A stretch of 64,000 bases of DNA, taken from assembly GCA_023846275.1 (NCBI GenBank), contig CM043875.1:23750593-23814592 (forward strand), written 5' to 3'. Position 1 is the first letter of the stretch, and the number at the start of each line of letters is the position of its first letter. The translations under genes were made by a program, and so were the position numbers. Positions 27,801 to 42,800 of the stretch are shown here, piece by piece. Under the pieces are notes generated by a model, which saw nothing but the letters and a program-made list of their open reading frames with translations, ran no database searches and was not told the DNA's origin. The stretch comes from Vanilla planifolia (taxonomy: Eukaryota; Streptophyta; Magnoliopsida; Asparagales; Orchidaceae).

Positions 27801-30800
27801 GTATCAGATGTGTGGATAACTTTTTAGTGTAGGTTTGGACTTTCATCACTTGGTAAATTGATCCTGCTTGGCTACAGCTAATTTCTGTTAATATTCAACA
27901 AGGTCATATACCAGAGATTGCAGCATCTTTAGCAGGTATCATGATATTGTATTGGGTGCCCATACAGGTTATCTTAACGAAAATGTGTTCTCATGTAGGA
28001 TCAGTTGAGTTTCAAGTTGGTTGGGTTTGGGTTTAAGTTTCAGATATCTAATTGTTGTATTGGATTTGGGTTAATACACTGTTCAAGACATACTCGAGAC
28101 ATTTAACTTAATTGTGAACATGAATTAATGTCCAAAAGGCATGATTTAGATGATTTAGCATGCCTTGCTGCTGAAATTAAAAAATTGACTTGAAAATTCA
28201 TTGCGTGCTCTATTGTGCATAAGTGAAATAAATTGGGAGAAAATTAGTGTACCCGAAGTGGATTAGATAAGAAGTCTATGCTTTGACTTTTTAAATATTT
28301 AAGCTGGAACATAAAGCCTAAAATAAGCAGTTGTAGAGTGCAATGTTTGTTATACATTGATAAAATGTGATCAATGCAATGTTGTTTTCATATGAACATA
28401 AACTTTGGAATGGAAAAGATCTGAATAGAAATGAAGAATCCTTCAAAACTATGAGTTGAATTTTTTTATGATTGGTAGGGAAATTGCAAACCCTTTGTTA
28501 TCAACAAAACACTCTTTTCTGTTCCTGTAATATTAGTTGGCCCACTTTTCTTTTTTTCTTATCTGAATGTTGTTATCTCTTTATGAAACATACCACTCCT
28601 CATATTCTTGCCTTCTTTTATCTCATTTTTCTATTTCTATTCTAAGAAAAAAAGGAATGTTCATCCTCACCTTCCTTTTAAAGAACATTCCTTCTTAGGT
28701 TTAAGTTAGAAGAGGAATATCTCATCTAACAAATTAGTTCATTTATTTAGTTAGCTTTAATTGGTTTTTTAATGGATCCGATTTAAATTTCCAAAAGTTT
28801 ATTTCCATTTACAAATCTGAAAATTTTGACTAGTTGCTGAATAATGAAATTCATTGTGCTCTTCAACAACCTAATATTCATGATTCTGAGTGATGCATGA
28901 CTAATGTGTGAAATTATGTTGATTAGAACTAAATTAATATTGCACTGATTGATAGCTGTATTGTTTTGTTGTAGTTTTGATAATCAATAATTTTTTTTTG
29001 CTTGAACAATTTTGCACATGAATTGGACAAGCATAGGAATATGAAATTTTTTTGGGTGTTCATGTTATCTATCGCAGAGCTTGTGATCACCATCAAACAA
29101 ATGTTTTTGCTTTTATAATTGTTGAACTATAGAATTCTAAGGTGACTAAAAGACTATTTATTTTCTTTTTATTTTTTATAGTTACTAATAAAGGTTTTAA
29201 ATGACTCTTTTTAACACCATTCTTGACTACATTGCCTACTTTGAGTTGAACCTAAATCCTTATTTCACTCAAGAGGAGTTCTCACCCCGATATGACAATG
29301 ATTTTCAACATCTGGAATCTTCAACTTTGAACTGGTATACTTTAATTCCCAGGATGGCATTGAGTCTTTTTAGCAAAATTGGGAGCTTTCTTTTGATTTT
29401 GTCTAGTTTGGCATCCAAAAATGTGACGGAGTTTTTGAATTGTGCTTTGATCAAGCCTTTGGTCTTCTTTCTTGATGGATATGGCTTTCTTAAAGCCTCT
29501 CTTGTGCTCTAGGGGATGAACATGTTTTATTGAAGGATTAGTGGCAATGAAAGGATGGAGCAGTCTAGGCGTAAAGATTTCCCATCTCCTCTTGGCTTAT
29601 TGTTTTTCATGTTTTTTAAAGCTTTTTGCTAATTTTCTCTTGTTGTTGTGCAGAGGAGATTAGGATGAGTGAGGAGAACCTTGCTTTTGACCGTGAAAAG
29701 CCCTTAAATGGTCCTTGTTTAATTGCAAGAACTAGAAGCTAGAATTTAAGGTAATGAAGGAAAGAGTGGTTAACTACCCTCTAAAACTGGTAGGCTAAAC
29801 CTCGTGGTGGCTAACCTTCCTTTGGGCTCATTTAGAGTAGAAAGCATAGACGGAGGGATGTTTTTCTTATTAAGTCAAGCTTTCTTCTTTTCATTATAGA
29901 GAGGCCTAGGTAAATAAATAATTTTTATGCATCGGACACCATCCACTAGTTCAACAAAGGAGGGTTCCTGATGAGGGGACAAAACTGAAGTTTCTTTTAC
30001 AAAACTGGTGTAAGGTGAAGGGAATTTTATGAACTATGCAAAATAGATTTGTATCAATAATGTAACTGAATAAACGAATGAAACTGATGTGATGGAAGAT
30101 TGAGAATTTGCTGAAAAACTGAGATAGAAAACAAAATTTGGAGAAACTTCCTTTTCATCTCTTCAGTGGTCAATAATTGGTTCTTTACTGTGGTTCTCTT
30201 GTTCATAGACTCCACTAAAAGATCTAGCGTACAAAATTATCTCCCAAAATTGTGTTGTCTTGGAGACAGTTTTGATGCTATTGCATGCTACCTCATACCT
30301 TATAAACAATAAGATAGATGTCAGGGCTTTCATAAATTACAACCATTAATTTGTTATATATTCACTCACATAACTTCAACGAAGCTAACATAATATAGAG
30401 TTAAAATAAATTTTTAAATTTAAGTTTGAATTTCAGCTTTGCAACAACAAGCAATGCATTACTACCTTATCTCCAAATAAAGCTCCAACTTGTCCATGAT
30501 TGCTCTAAATTCAATTTGGGGTCTAGTCTTGACTTCGTCAAGCAGCCTCCTTTAAAATTGGGACTATTTAAACTGGTGAAGTTCATCCCCTTGAATGCTT
30601 TTGGGTTTCAAGTGGCTTTGGAAATCTTGGTCACTGTTTACAAGAAACAAGGTTTTCTTAGAGCATTTAGCCAATAGATTGTATCAAACCTTTTTTTATA
30701 CTTAATCCTCGTACATGCTCTATTCACGATTTATTCATTCAAAAATTTGAATTCCACACATTCTTGGACTTCTTAGTTTGTTATTATTGAGGTTGATTTG

Positions 30801-33800
30801 ATTCTAGAACTCTTCTAGATAAGAATGTGTTAGTCTTGGTTCTTCTTGGATAAGTTTGATCCAATCATTACTTTTGATCCTTATACTTGATCTTTTGAAT
30901 ATTTTCTTGGATTCACATCACCAATTACTTGGTGAATCTACTCTCTTGATTCTTTTCTCACTTAATGTTGTCAATGAATTATATGATTTATCTTTTTAAG
31001 TCTCATTATTGTTTACTTAAAAGGTTTTTTAACAATTTGTAACCATTATTACCTATTAGTTGCAAAGAGATCTTCTTTTGCTTAAAGATTGATGATAACT
31101 AATATTGTATTCATTCTTTGTGCTCTCCACTTAGAAACTCAATATGTTTGGTAATCTTATGAATTAGATTTTGTATCTGCAAAACAGATTGCATCGTGAT
31201 GATGATTGAATTGATTCAGTAGATTTTATTTATCTTTTATTTATTTTATTACATTTTAATTTATTAATAGATTATAATAGGTCACATGTATAAGATTTTT
31301 ATGGTATTTCTATCTTTTTTTGTATATTTTATTATTTTTTAATGCTTTTATTAAGAAGGGTATTTTCATAATTTTGTTTTTGGGTTTATGTTTGGTTTTC
31401 TAATTTATTTAAATCCTTGTTATTGAATGAAAAAGGAAAAGAATGAAGATTAGTTTTGCTTGGCATTACTTGAAACTTAATTTTCTTTTAATTGTGCATG
31501 TGTGTACATTTCTAGGCTACTATATATGTTTCTTTGGGTTGCGATCCAACGATGTCCGAGTTGTGATTTGGATTTATCTCCACATTATTGTCATTCTCAT
31601 CATCATCATTTTTTTAACTTAGAGCTCACTACAAGATTCACTCTTGTCTCTTCTTTATAATTCCGAATTATCGTAACTATTAGACTTTTCAATAAAGCCC
31701 ATAAAGTGAATAAATTTTATTCTTATCTCATAATATTCGAAACTCTTGTTGACTTCTAATAATTTTTCAATGTTATTGACTTAAAATAATAATAATAATA
31801 ATAATAATAATGTAAAAAATTAATTTTAATTTGATTTTTTATCGTAGCAACTCGTTATTCTTACTTAGCTAAACTCGTGACCTTTGTGGTCCAGGTTAGG
31901 AAGGATCGTGAAGGTGGTTGTTGTTCGAGAAAACTCTCAAAAGTGAGTTGACAATGAGCCGGGGGAATAATTTGAGGGAGAGCTGGTGTTTTTGTCATGT
32001 TTTCAAAGAAAGGAGAGGACAAGAATGAGAGGGTGAGTCATAGGATTCTGTTAGAGAAGGCATGAAAGAGAGGTGTTGCTGTTTTGTTTTAGAGGTAGGG
32101 AAAAGAGACTAAGGGTAGGAAGGTTGGAAACCTTACGCAACATTGATTCTTCCTCTTTCTTGAAGTTTTTTTGGCCCAATAGGTATGGATTTTGTAGGAT
32201 CTCTCTTGGCCTCTTAGTTCTCACTCGTATGTAGACCTACTCTTTCCTTAAGGCCTTCCACTTCTTGAATAGTAAACTTAAAAAGGAAACAAAAGTGGGA
32301 AGAAAGGAGAAGAGGATTTCCTCGCCAGGGACTTTTGGAGAAAAATAAAATTAAATAAGCAAGGTGGTAAGCTAAGAATAGTTGTTTTTGGTTCTCTTTT
32401 ATTGCCAAGGTGAGCTTAGTCTAGATTCCTTTTTCTTTATAGAGTCAGTGGTTGCCATGAATTTTGAAGCCAACAAGGGCTAGCATTATAAAGGCTATTG
32501 TTGAGGTGAGTTTTAATTAAGAAAAGATACTCATTTAGCTATTTAGAGATTGTTGTTGTGCTTCTGGCCTTTAAGAGAAGTGTGAGTAGCCACCATTGAA
32601 ATAGATTTTTGTTAATTTTATTTGTACAATTTGAAATCTTTGAAAGGGGGAAAAGTGTTATAAATTGTGAGAAAAAATTGAAAGTGGTCTAATTGTTACA
32701 AGCACAATAAAGTTTGAATGTTTAGTGTCGAACTACAATTTCTTTTGGTACTAGTATTGTTACATTGTTAAGAATTGCATAAATTAGTTTGAAATAGTTG
32801 GCATATTAAAGCAATAAATTCTATTAAGTTGTAAATTGTCTTGTAGAAAATGAAAGGGAAAATGGAAGGACAAGTTAAATGATCTTCTAGATCCTAGGTG
32901 GGTGAATTAATATAATTTGTCATGCAAGTAGTGGTAATTAATTTAATATTGAAGCATGACATCCATGATGCATTATTGCATGTTTTGATCTATTAATGGA
33001 CATAATATGATAATAGTAAAACAAAAGATAGAAAGACAAGTAATTGGAATGACATGACATAAATACAACAGGGTCAAATACCCTGATTAAAAAGAAAAGA
33101 TAATAAAAAGTAGAATATTTCCTATGCTTTATCCCGTGATTCCATAGCATGTGATGAGTTCTGACATATATTGCTAAGCATGGTACGCACTTATTTTATA
33201 TCAAGCCATAGAATAACAGCAGAGGCCTCTATTATCACTAGTACTTTGTGTAGAGTTGATGTACATAGATGATATGATGTGATTGATATGGTTAAATAAC
33301 TATGATATGTCGATGGGCAAAAATTTAGAGATGATGTGATTAGTTGCCATGTAGAGATGAGATAAGATATGATATGAATATAGGCATGATTTTGTAGAAA
33401 AATTTTGGCTCTATTAAAATAGATAAAATGAAAAAAAAAATATAAAGAGCAATGAATAAGAAAAGATATACAATATGTATATGGAAAACATTGAATAGAT
33501 ATATTTATGTGTGTGTGTGAATGTGTGTGCGTTTATGTTGAGATTTTGATCCATTTGTATTGTTGAGTATTGTTGAGATGTTATGTTTATATTCTTGCAT
33601 ATATATTTTTTTTATTGTGCATTTTATCTTATTATATTATTTGTGATATAAAGAATTCACTTGCCAATGTTGTGTCACTTGTTTCCTAATTTACATTATA
33701 GAGTATGTCACAAATTCACAGAGAAAGGGTGCATAAAGTGGCGAATGGGATAATTGTGAATATGATGTCTTGTACATATTGTTTGCATGGTGTTATTAGG

Positions 33801-36800
33801 TTTTGTTAGAACATGTATGCATGTCTCTTAAGAAAAAATGTTTAATTGTAAAGTTAATTAGTTATTTTTTACTATTATTTGTTGTTGGTATTGGTATCCT
33901 CAATTTTATTGCTGTGTTATTATTTTACTGCATTGTTAGTAAGTAACAGGCAGGTTGTGACATTTTTCATTATTTTTGGTATTAAAGCTTAGTTAAGATT
34001 TAGTTGCATAGATTCTTTTTAATCATTCTCTATCAATTAATTGTCTTAGAGGCTATGTCTTGATCCCATTTTGTGATTACAAATTAGTTTATTTTATGCA
34101 TAGAAATTGAAGGATTTTTTGGGCTTCAAATGCAACAAGGATCACTTTCCATGAGATTATAAGCATGAGACATGTATGAGAATGCAAACAATACTCAATA
34201 GAATGTAGTCGAACACCATCTAGGTGTCATTTTTTAGGTAATTGACGAGAACAATCTTCTTCTGATAAGCATCCACATTGTATAATGTTTTGTTTTATAA
34301 AATCACTTTCTTACATTACTATGCACTAATTATAGTAAAATGTTATTAGAATTTTTTTCCTTGTTATAAGTATTCAAGATGAGTTGTTGATAATGGAGTT
34401 GTAGATATTGTTCAATGGACATCAATTGGGGTTGACAAACTAAGTTATTACAAGTTGAGGGGGTTGTCTTATAGATAGGCTTAGGTAAGGCAATCCTTCA
34501 GTTACCAATTCAATGCAAAGACAATCTTGGCTTTCATAACTCAACTTGTTATTTGGGCTTAGTCTATGACTGGATATTTGCAATTAAAGCTTTAGATTCC
34601 AACATTATTTTTTGTAGGTTCTTTGTGTCAAGATTAAGTTTGTTTCATGTCCATGGCTACTTTGCAACACTTAGTGGATTCTTCCAAAAGTGCTAACTCT
34701 ATTTTCATGTATAACTCATGATCATCAAATTGCATCTTGATGGCATCATCTTTGAGCTCTGTTGAGCCTTAGGTAGCACCCTAGTTGTGACGATTATAAA
34801 TAACTTGATTTTGCAAAGACTTTAAGTCAAGCTTCACCTCATATCAATGCATATAGACAATTCTATTAAAAGGGAATTGTGTCAACATCTTAGCCATGAG
34901 AAAGAGAGGGAGAGTGCCGAGAAATAGTGACCAAGACTTTGATAACAAATTGACTTGAAAGGATGATGACGGAAGGATTGACTTGTGCAATGGGATGAGG
35001 ATGGGAAGGGTTACAAGTAGAGATAAACCTTACTCTTTCAATTAGGGTACTACTCTTCTAAATAGGTTTGTGTTTTTCAAGGCACAAGGTGAGCTCTTAT
35101 AGGTTTCAAAGCTCTTTAAGATTTTGATTTCAGTTCATTCTAAAAGCCCCCAATTACATGACTTTTAACTATTAATAGACTTAGCATGAAAAGATAAAAT
35201 AGATTTTCTTAATCCTTATCTTTATGAATATAAGATATGAAAAAATAAGATATACTCATCTAATCCTTATTTTTATAAAGATAAGGTACTTAAAATTTAA
35301 ACTATCTTACCAATTAATAGTTCAAGAGAAAAATAAAAATTTTAAAAAATTATTATTTTTTGTTGAGTATTTCATGGCTCAAAAACATAAAAAAAATTAA
35401 ATAAAGAATGATAAAAAAATTATCCCAGAATAAGCATCCTAGTTCATCTCTTGCTTTGTTATAGTTCCTTGGTTTGAGCCTTGAAAATTGGCCTATCATC
35501 GCTTAGTGTTTCTGTACTTTCCGATGAATTGAATTATTCTTTGGCCCAATCTGCATGTTTGGGTAGTTTCCAGAGTAGATACTTGTCTTGCATTAAAGTG
35601 GGTAGGAGAGTGAGTAGAGAAGGGAAGAGAGGAAGAGTGAGATCTTTTTTTCCTATCTTTCCAAGTGAAAAGAGTTAAGAATGATTATTTTATTGAGGGA
35701 GATCAACGAGTATCAGTCTATCTTGATTTTGAAGGTTAGTGTTTGTCAACAATTACTTTTTCCCACAGCATTCTTTGACAATGCTTGTGAAATGATAAGT
35801 GCATCAAAGATCTACAAATGTACCCATACAGCTAAACATGGTTCTATCATTCAAAATGCACAAAGAGCTGTTGCTTTGTTTTATATTGAGAACCCTTGGT
35901 AGAATAGTTCTTAGCCAATTATGTTGTGGTGCCATGAATCCAATCTTATATTGATGTCTTTGTTGATGCTTAAAGGACTGGTTTTCTTATGTCATAGGGA
36001 GGTCCATTGAAGTCATCCCAAGGGCACTCGACTATTGCCTAACAAAAACTTGTTGATCCCTTATGACGGCCAATCTTATTTGTAGGGAATTCCTTGGGGA
36101 ATTATTTATTTCTTTTGGAGTGATCATCTTATTAATCTCCAACTCCTTGAGCTTAATAACTACAACCATAACTTCCAAACCAAGGTGTTATAATCTATTC
36201 ATCAAATTCTTTACCAGTTGAGTTGTCTCTCTCAAACATGTTTATTTGAGAATGAAATAATAGTAGGAGGCAAACAATAGGTAGTTATTGCCATTTGGGA
36301 AGGCTATTGGAGAATAAGTGGAATATAGGAAGATGTGGAGTTTCATCAAATTGGTCGTGATTCATAGAACAATTTTGTTGTTCAGTAAAGAAAGTTTTTA
36401 TTAGAGTTCTATCTCAAAATTCAAAATTGTGAAGATAATATTCTATGGAAATTGAAATTTTTTTTTTTGTGAATTTAATACTATTATGACTCTACATCTT
36501 GTTTTCAAAATCGTGACACATGCATTCACAACATTCACGGAGTACACCACCCTAGAATGGCTCTAGTGATTTGCTAAGGCATTGATTATAGATTTTGACA
36601 AGTTAAGGACAAATTTTGTTGTAGGCCTTGCCAACTACAAGAGCCTAGGTGATCAATGGAGTGCTTTGCGTTGAGGCAAATAGATGAATAGCTAGTGAGA
36701 TGCTATCTATAATTTTTCAATGACATATTGTTGAAAGTGTCTTGAATCTAATGTTTGTACAAAATACCCTACTTTGAAGATTGATGTCTTAGCCTTTCAA

Positions 36801-39800
36801 CAAGTCATTGTAGAGGTATCCATCAATAGATTAGGCATTATTGCTAGATTTAGTACACCCATTTAGTGGAGAATGCCCAATAATAGATATTTAATGAAAA
36901 GAGAAAAGGGATATTTTTTTGAGAAGAAAAGAGAATCGAAAAGAAAATTATCGATTAGTAGCAATAGAATAGACTTTTGAGATGCCAACAAACAAAGGAG
37001 TATACTCCATTAAACTATCTTTGAGTTTAGATCCTAGTAATAGTCAAGGAAAGGAAATTGTATATTTCGTGTATAACAACGAGAAAACTTATAAATAAAT
37101 ATGAGCGTATAATATATTTTTAATTTCATAAGGACAATGATTGTGAATCAGAATATCAGTGGTCAAAGAATTTGATTGTTGAACTATGTTCACCAACATA
37201 AAGAAATTGGAAGCATTTGTTAGCATTGATTTAATTCAACATTAATTAGAGGCCAATCTAGTGGTCTAGACAACTACAAGCAAAGTGAAGAAATTTTTAT
37301 GATTGGGAATCTTTTGTTGATTTGGAATATTTGCTTTGATAATTATTGATTCTCTCAAGGACATCCTTTGCATTTGCAAGTTAGTTGAATTTGAAGTCAA
37401 TTGTTTGCTAATAATTTGGCCGACATGTAGTGGTATACCATTGGCATGGATGAGGGGAACGAATTTTTGTTGGTCTTTTGATTTGAGGTGGTCATTGTGC
37501 TGGAGTTAAGCTCATTCAACTTCTCAAGTGCTAGCAAAAGTTAGCTTCACTTTAGCGGAGCAAGTCCATTGGCTGCAAATAAAATATGGAGTCTTGGTGG
37601 CACAAGCTGGATTGGTGTGGAGAAATATTTTTACTTAGTTTGAGATGAGAAAGTAAGGAAGAAATTATACTAAGCATGTTCAAAGAAGAACCTTTAAGCA
37701 ATTTGAAATTATACTAAAAAAGTGACAGGTTTCACAACAAGAGGGAGTAAAAAACAAATGCCCTTATCTGGGTGGGACAATGATTTGGTTGGCCTAACAA
37801 TTATCAGGTTTAGATAAAAAATAAGGAAAAACTACCTTGTGTTCATTAAGGGGATGATTTTAAGCTTTACTTTTAATATCCTTAGGAATGTTTTTGATCA
37901 ATAAAAGCTAGGTTAAATAAAAGATAGTTCCCTCATGTTTAGGTTAATTTTCAATTAGATTTGTTGGGTTTCAAAAATATCTTGATGGGTTTATGTGCTT
38001 TGCAAATATTACAATTAGGTCTTTAAACCAATTTTTTTAATTAAACTGCTCTTAAATAATGGCTTTAAAGATTGCTATAGTTTGATAATTGCATAGGTTG
38101 TTCCTTATCTAAAATGATATTTTAGGGTAGAAAAATTAATGTAGGATCTAGTTACAAAATTTATGAACCTATTAACTTATAGTTGGCTTTATTTGAAAAT
38201 GAGCACCTTATTGGAGAATTAGATTGAACTTAAGGGATGCACTTGCCATAAACCTTAAAATTTACTATTTCCAAAATTTCATGTTTCCTCTCCTTGAGCT
38301 TTAATAGAGTATCTTGAGAAAACATCTAAATGTTCCAAGGGTACTCTTGACGATCTCCCCCAAGAGTAGCTTGATCAGACCTTGTTTTTGAATTTTGAGA
38401 ACAAAATGGGTGTGAAGGCTTTATGGGTCATTTGCATAATGACTTTAATCACCAAGCTTGAATGAGTGTAGGTCAATAGACTTTTTAAATGTTCCAAGGG
38501 TTGTGTCATGAGCTCCTACAAGAATCATTTGGTGATACCTTTTAATTAGAAATGTCATAGGTTCCTAGGTGATTCATCTAGCCATTCTTGTTCTCAAGCT
38601 CCCACAAGTAACTAGGGAAATGACTTGCTTTAAGTGTTATCTTTTGATTTTCCATGAGTGTTGCATGGTCCTTAGTCTCTCATAAGAGAGGGTCTTTTCA
38701 ATGGCCTCAAAGATCATCTATATGAACACTCTCTCTCCTTGAGTTCACAAGTGCTAACATGATGGCATCTAAGGAAAATATGAAAACACTTACTCAAGAA
38801 TACCTTGATCTTTGACTTCTCATGATAGCATGTTAGATTGTCAATGGTCATTGGACAATTAATCCAGTCTTAGAGTTCCCATGGAAGTAATTCAGGAACC
38901 AATCAATGAGTTTTGATTACAATACTCAAGAATACCTTCTTCTTATTGGTCGAGTTCAGACCTTGTGAATTTATTGCATCACAACTAATATACAATTTAA
39001 AGATACAATGATGGTATAAGGAAAATTGCAAGTCATGTGCTATCTATTATGACACTCTTCAAATAAGTGAAGCCAAGGTTTATGGAAATTGATTATAATT
39101 CATAGGTATATTATATGCAACAAGATAAAAGTCTTGGATGACAAGCAATTGTTCATAAAAGAATATGAAGGCCTTAAAAGAGCATTGTTGGGTTCATCTT
39201 TAGAGATGAATCAACAACCTTAGATATGATGAGAATCTTCAAGATTTTGGCCTTCATTGCTTTGAAATTCCTTTAGATGATCTATGAAGTAGAGACTCAT
39301 CTATTGTATTAGGATCTTTGTTGTAAGAAAGCTCTTGTATAACACATAAGACTATAGATGCTTTTACTTTTTCAATAATTTAGAGCATATCATTATGATA
39401 ACTGAATTCAAACTTCAAATCTCGATCTTTGCTTAACAAGTTCTTTAAAAGAGTGTACTTGAGTTAGCTTAGAGGTCGGTACCATGGGGAAAAGAGGTTT
39501 CTAGTTTTGGACATGGTAAAAGAGTGTACTTGAGTTAGCATATCAGGTTTGAACTTTCAAAAACATGTCATTTTTAAACGATTACCTAATTTTTTGTCTT
39601 GGCGCATTTTTTTTCTTGTATTGATCAATATTGATCTATTTCATGAATCTTTATTTCATCCACAAATACTCTTGAATAGTTCAATTAAGAGACAAAATTC
39701 CACACTATTTGGATAAGTTATATAGATGTTAAGGAATTGATTTCACATTTCAGAAGAAATTAGTAAAACTCTGATAGCAAACAATGTTTTTTAAGTTGGC

Positions 39801-42800
39801 TGACAATTAGATAAGTGAGCAATCCATTTCTAGTGTTTCCTCCTCTCTTAGGCTTTACTTCAATGGACTTAACTCTCATGTGGTGGGTTGTAATTGATTG
39901 ATGTGATACAATAGTCAGATTGTGTATTTGCTCTTTGATTATTGTCAAAAATGTATCTTTGCCCCATGTGATGTTTTAGGAAGTTCCATAAATTCAACAT
40001 CTTGATTTGCTTAGAAAAAACTTGCTTCATTCCCTTTTGCTCATCTTGTGGTCTCATGTGTGATGTCCTTTAGTAGTGACTTAGTTGGATATCAAAACAA
40101 TTTCTTTAAGTTTGTTGAGGTTTAAATCAAGGGTACATAGCCTTGTTAGTTGTTGTATGGAGTCATTGTTATTAAGGTTGAATGTCACTCTTGGATGATA
40201 AAACAAGTACTGCCTATCTACTTTAGTGTATGGGAAATCTAATGAATCAACTTGTCATGATTAGTTCTTCATTGGCAAATGCATGAGATGATCTCATCCA
40301 AATGACTAAAGTGTGCTAGAATTGTTTGGTGATCCATCATCATGAGCATCTGACTGCCATTCATTGTTAGGACATTGCAGAGGGAGATGATTTGAGGTGG
40401 AATGTTGGAAACTTTTTTCATCTTTTTCACTTGGGTCACTATCTTCTAGGATAATATTAGCTCATCTAGTGTATCAATTTCTCAAGCCTCTTGGAGAAAC
40501 ATTTTGTGGCTACAATATCTTTTCCACCCTTGGAAGAAGTAACATGACCTAAACTCATACCTATAACCTTAGTGTTGTAGAACACGTGTTGAAGAAGGGA
40601 TATATTTTATTCCCATAAGTTTATTGTGGTCAAAGATGTTCGAAGCCCTAGTTTTTCTCTTGAGGCAATATCTTTTGCCTGAGTTTGATGATGTGGTAGA
40701 AGTGGAAAAGAGATTTTTGCAGGATATTCTCTTATGGAGGTTTGAAAAGCTCATATTCTTCTATTCTTATCAATGGAATAAAAAGCATAACTCTAAATGG
40801 AAATATGGTAGTTTTGACGCGTACAATACTTTTTTGTTTTAAGGTGGAGTCAGCCTCTTGACAATTTCTATTATGATTTTGGATTCCAACATCACTATCC
40901 TCATTTTATTTATATTTTAGGATCAAGTTCTCAAACTTGCAGTTACTTAGCAACAAGCTTGAGCAGATTCTAGTGTCTTCTACAAAAGTTAGCTTTTATG
41001 TCCTTGTCTTGTAACTTTGCATAATTGCCTCTTGGTGGGTATCATCTCATTGTGGATGGTTAGCTAATCTACAAATGCCCCAATGAAAGAGAAAAACTGT
41101 TGGTATCCTGTTCACCAAACAGAGCAAGGTTCTTTTTTTTAGAGAGAAATATCTTTGCATGTTTTTTCTTTTTGTGTTGAGTAGAGAATTAATGGTGATT
41201 TCTTTTTTTTTTGTGTTGGGACTGATCTTTGACTGCCTTTGTAACTTGATTTTGAGGATTAGTAAAATCCTGGTCCCTTGTTTTATCCTGCAACTAGTAT
41301 TTGCATAATTTGAACCTTAAAGTAGACGTGGATTAAGTTTTTATTATTTGTACTTGGTATTTTAGAATAATAATGACTTTTCTTCTTAAATAAGTTTGTG
41401 AATAACTAACTTGCAAATAAAAATAAATGTTTAAGTAGTCTCTCATTTTTGGAGAAGCAATTGCTAGAAGTTTAAGTGGTGTTTTATATGTTAAATAAGT
41501 TTTGCAAACTTTGTTTTCGATGGATTTGGGTTGTTTTTTATTGTATTTTGAAGATGTAGCTTTGATTTGCAGTTTTTTCCAGAGTTCACATTTGATCAGC
41601 TATTATCAGAATTTAAAAGAAGTATTTCTGCTGAACTTGGTAAGTCATCTGATGCTGTTTAGATTGTTACTTTCTGATTAATGTTAGTTTTGTATAATTT
41701 TTTTTATGAGAATTAGAAAACATCCAGTCCTTCATATTGCATATTTAGAGTATTTTGTATCCCCACCTAGCTGCAAATTATGTCGTGTATGAGACGAGTT
41801 GTAAGCATGAATCATATGCTTTCAAAATGATTTGATGATACTCTGAGATTGGTGAAGACGTCAAGTAGTCACCTAATGTTTTCCTTGAAGAAGAGGCTTT
41901 TAGCATTGTTATAGGTGGGGTGACATATAAATGAATGGTTCTATACCAAGAAGGGAAGAAAAAACTTGTGTTCTATGTATGTATAAGGCTTTGGTTTCAA
42001 ATGTGTGGAGTTACATTTTGAGGTGAAAATTGTTAGACTGGTTTGTGAGATAATAGTTCAAAACTTTTGTTTGGGTTGTGATGGAATTTTAGAGTATGAC
42101 GTAGTTTGAGAAAAAAAATGGGTGGAAGCTGGTTGATCTGTAATACTCCAGGGATGACGAGGGTGTGGAGTGATCAGCTGTGTGATTCCTGTTTGAGTAT
42201 TCACTGAGAAAGCTGCATTGAACTTCTAGAATGATGGACACACGGATAAATAGTCTTATATTGAAGAGGGCGCTTTTTTAATTCATATAGATAGTAGCTT
42301 GTTCCAAATAATTGATTTCTCTCTTGAGGACAAAGTAATGGGATAGTTTGGACCAAAATTTGCCAATACCTCTCCCCCACCCACCAAATATCAAAATTGA
42401 TGCTTCAAGGCAAATAGAAGGTAGATAAAATGCACTAAATATCATTGAAGTTATCAGTATAACGTTTGTAAAATGCATTGATTGATATATTCAACACTGT
42501 AACCACAAGATGGAACTTTATGCATAGGGCATTAATTGACTAGCTAGACTATGAAAAACAGTATGGAAATGGTTGTAGGAATGGTGGATGAGCCCTCCAA
42601 TCAAAACGAGAGGATAGTGAAAGGTAATTCATTTGCATCTGCTGTATCATGAATGGGAATACCTTTATCTGGCTTAAATATGCATTGAAATAATTTTTAT
42701 GTATTCATCTGATGATTGCTTTAGTTTCTAAATTTGAATAGCAATAGTGGACTGTACTTGAGCTCTAGTAAACTATGAATGGAGCTTTTGAATCTATTTA

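Larger units (their letters stand above)
27452..41572 (+). other. ABC1K intron 2 (14121 bp)
   Basis: The largest intron seen, bounded by gtataa and gatttgcag. It holds an LTR-like tract (about 31.5-34.0 kb), small repeats and many chance open frames, for example a 103-residue one at 29201-29512 that matches nothing I know. The 34.0-39.4 kb part may include further decayed retroelement sequence, but no motif could be fixed. Confidence 0.85.

Noticed and set aside
29201..29512. 103-residue open frame in intron 2
   Set aside because: No family resemblance on either strand, and the composition is that of the surrounding intron.
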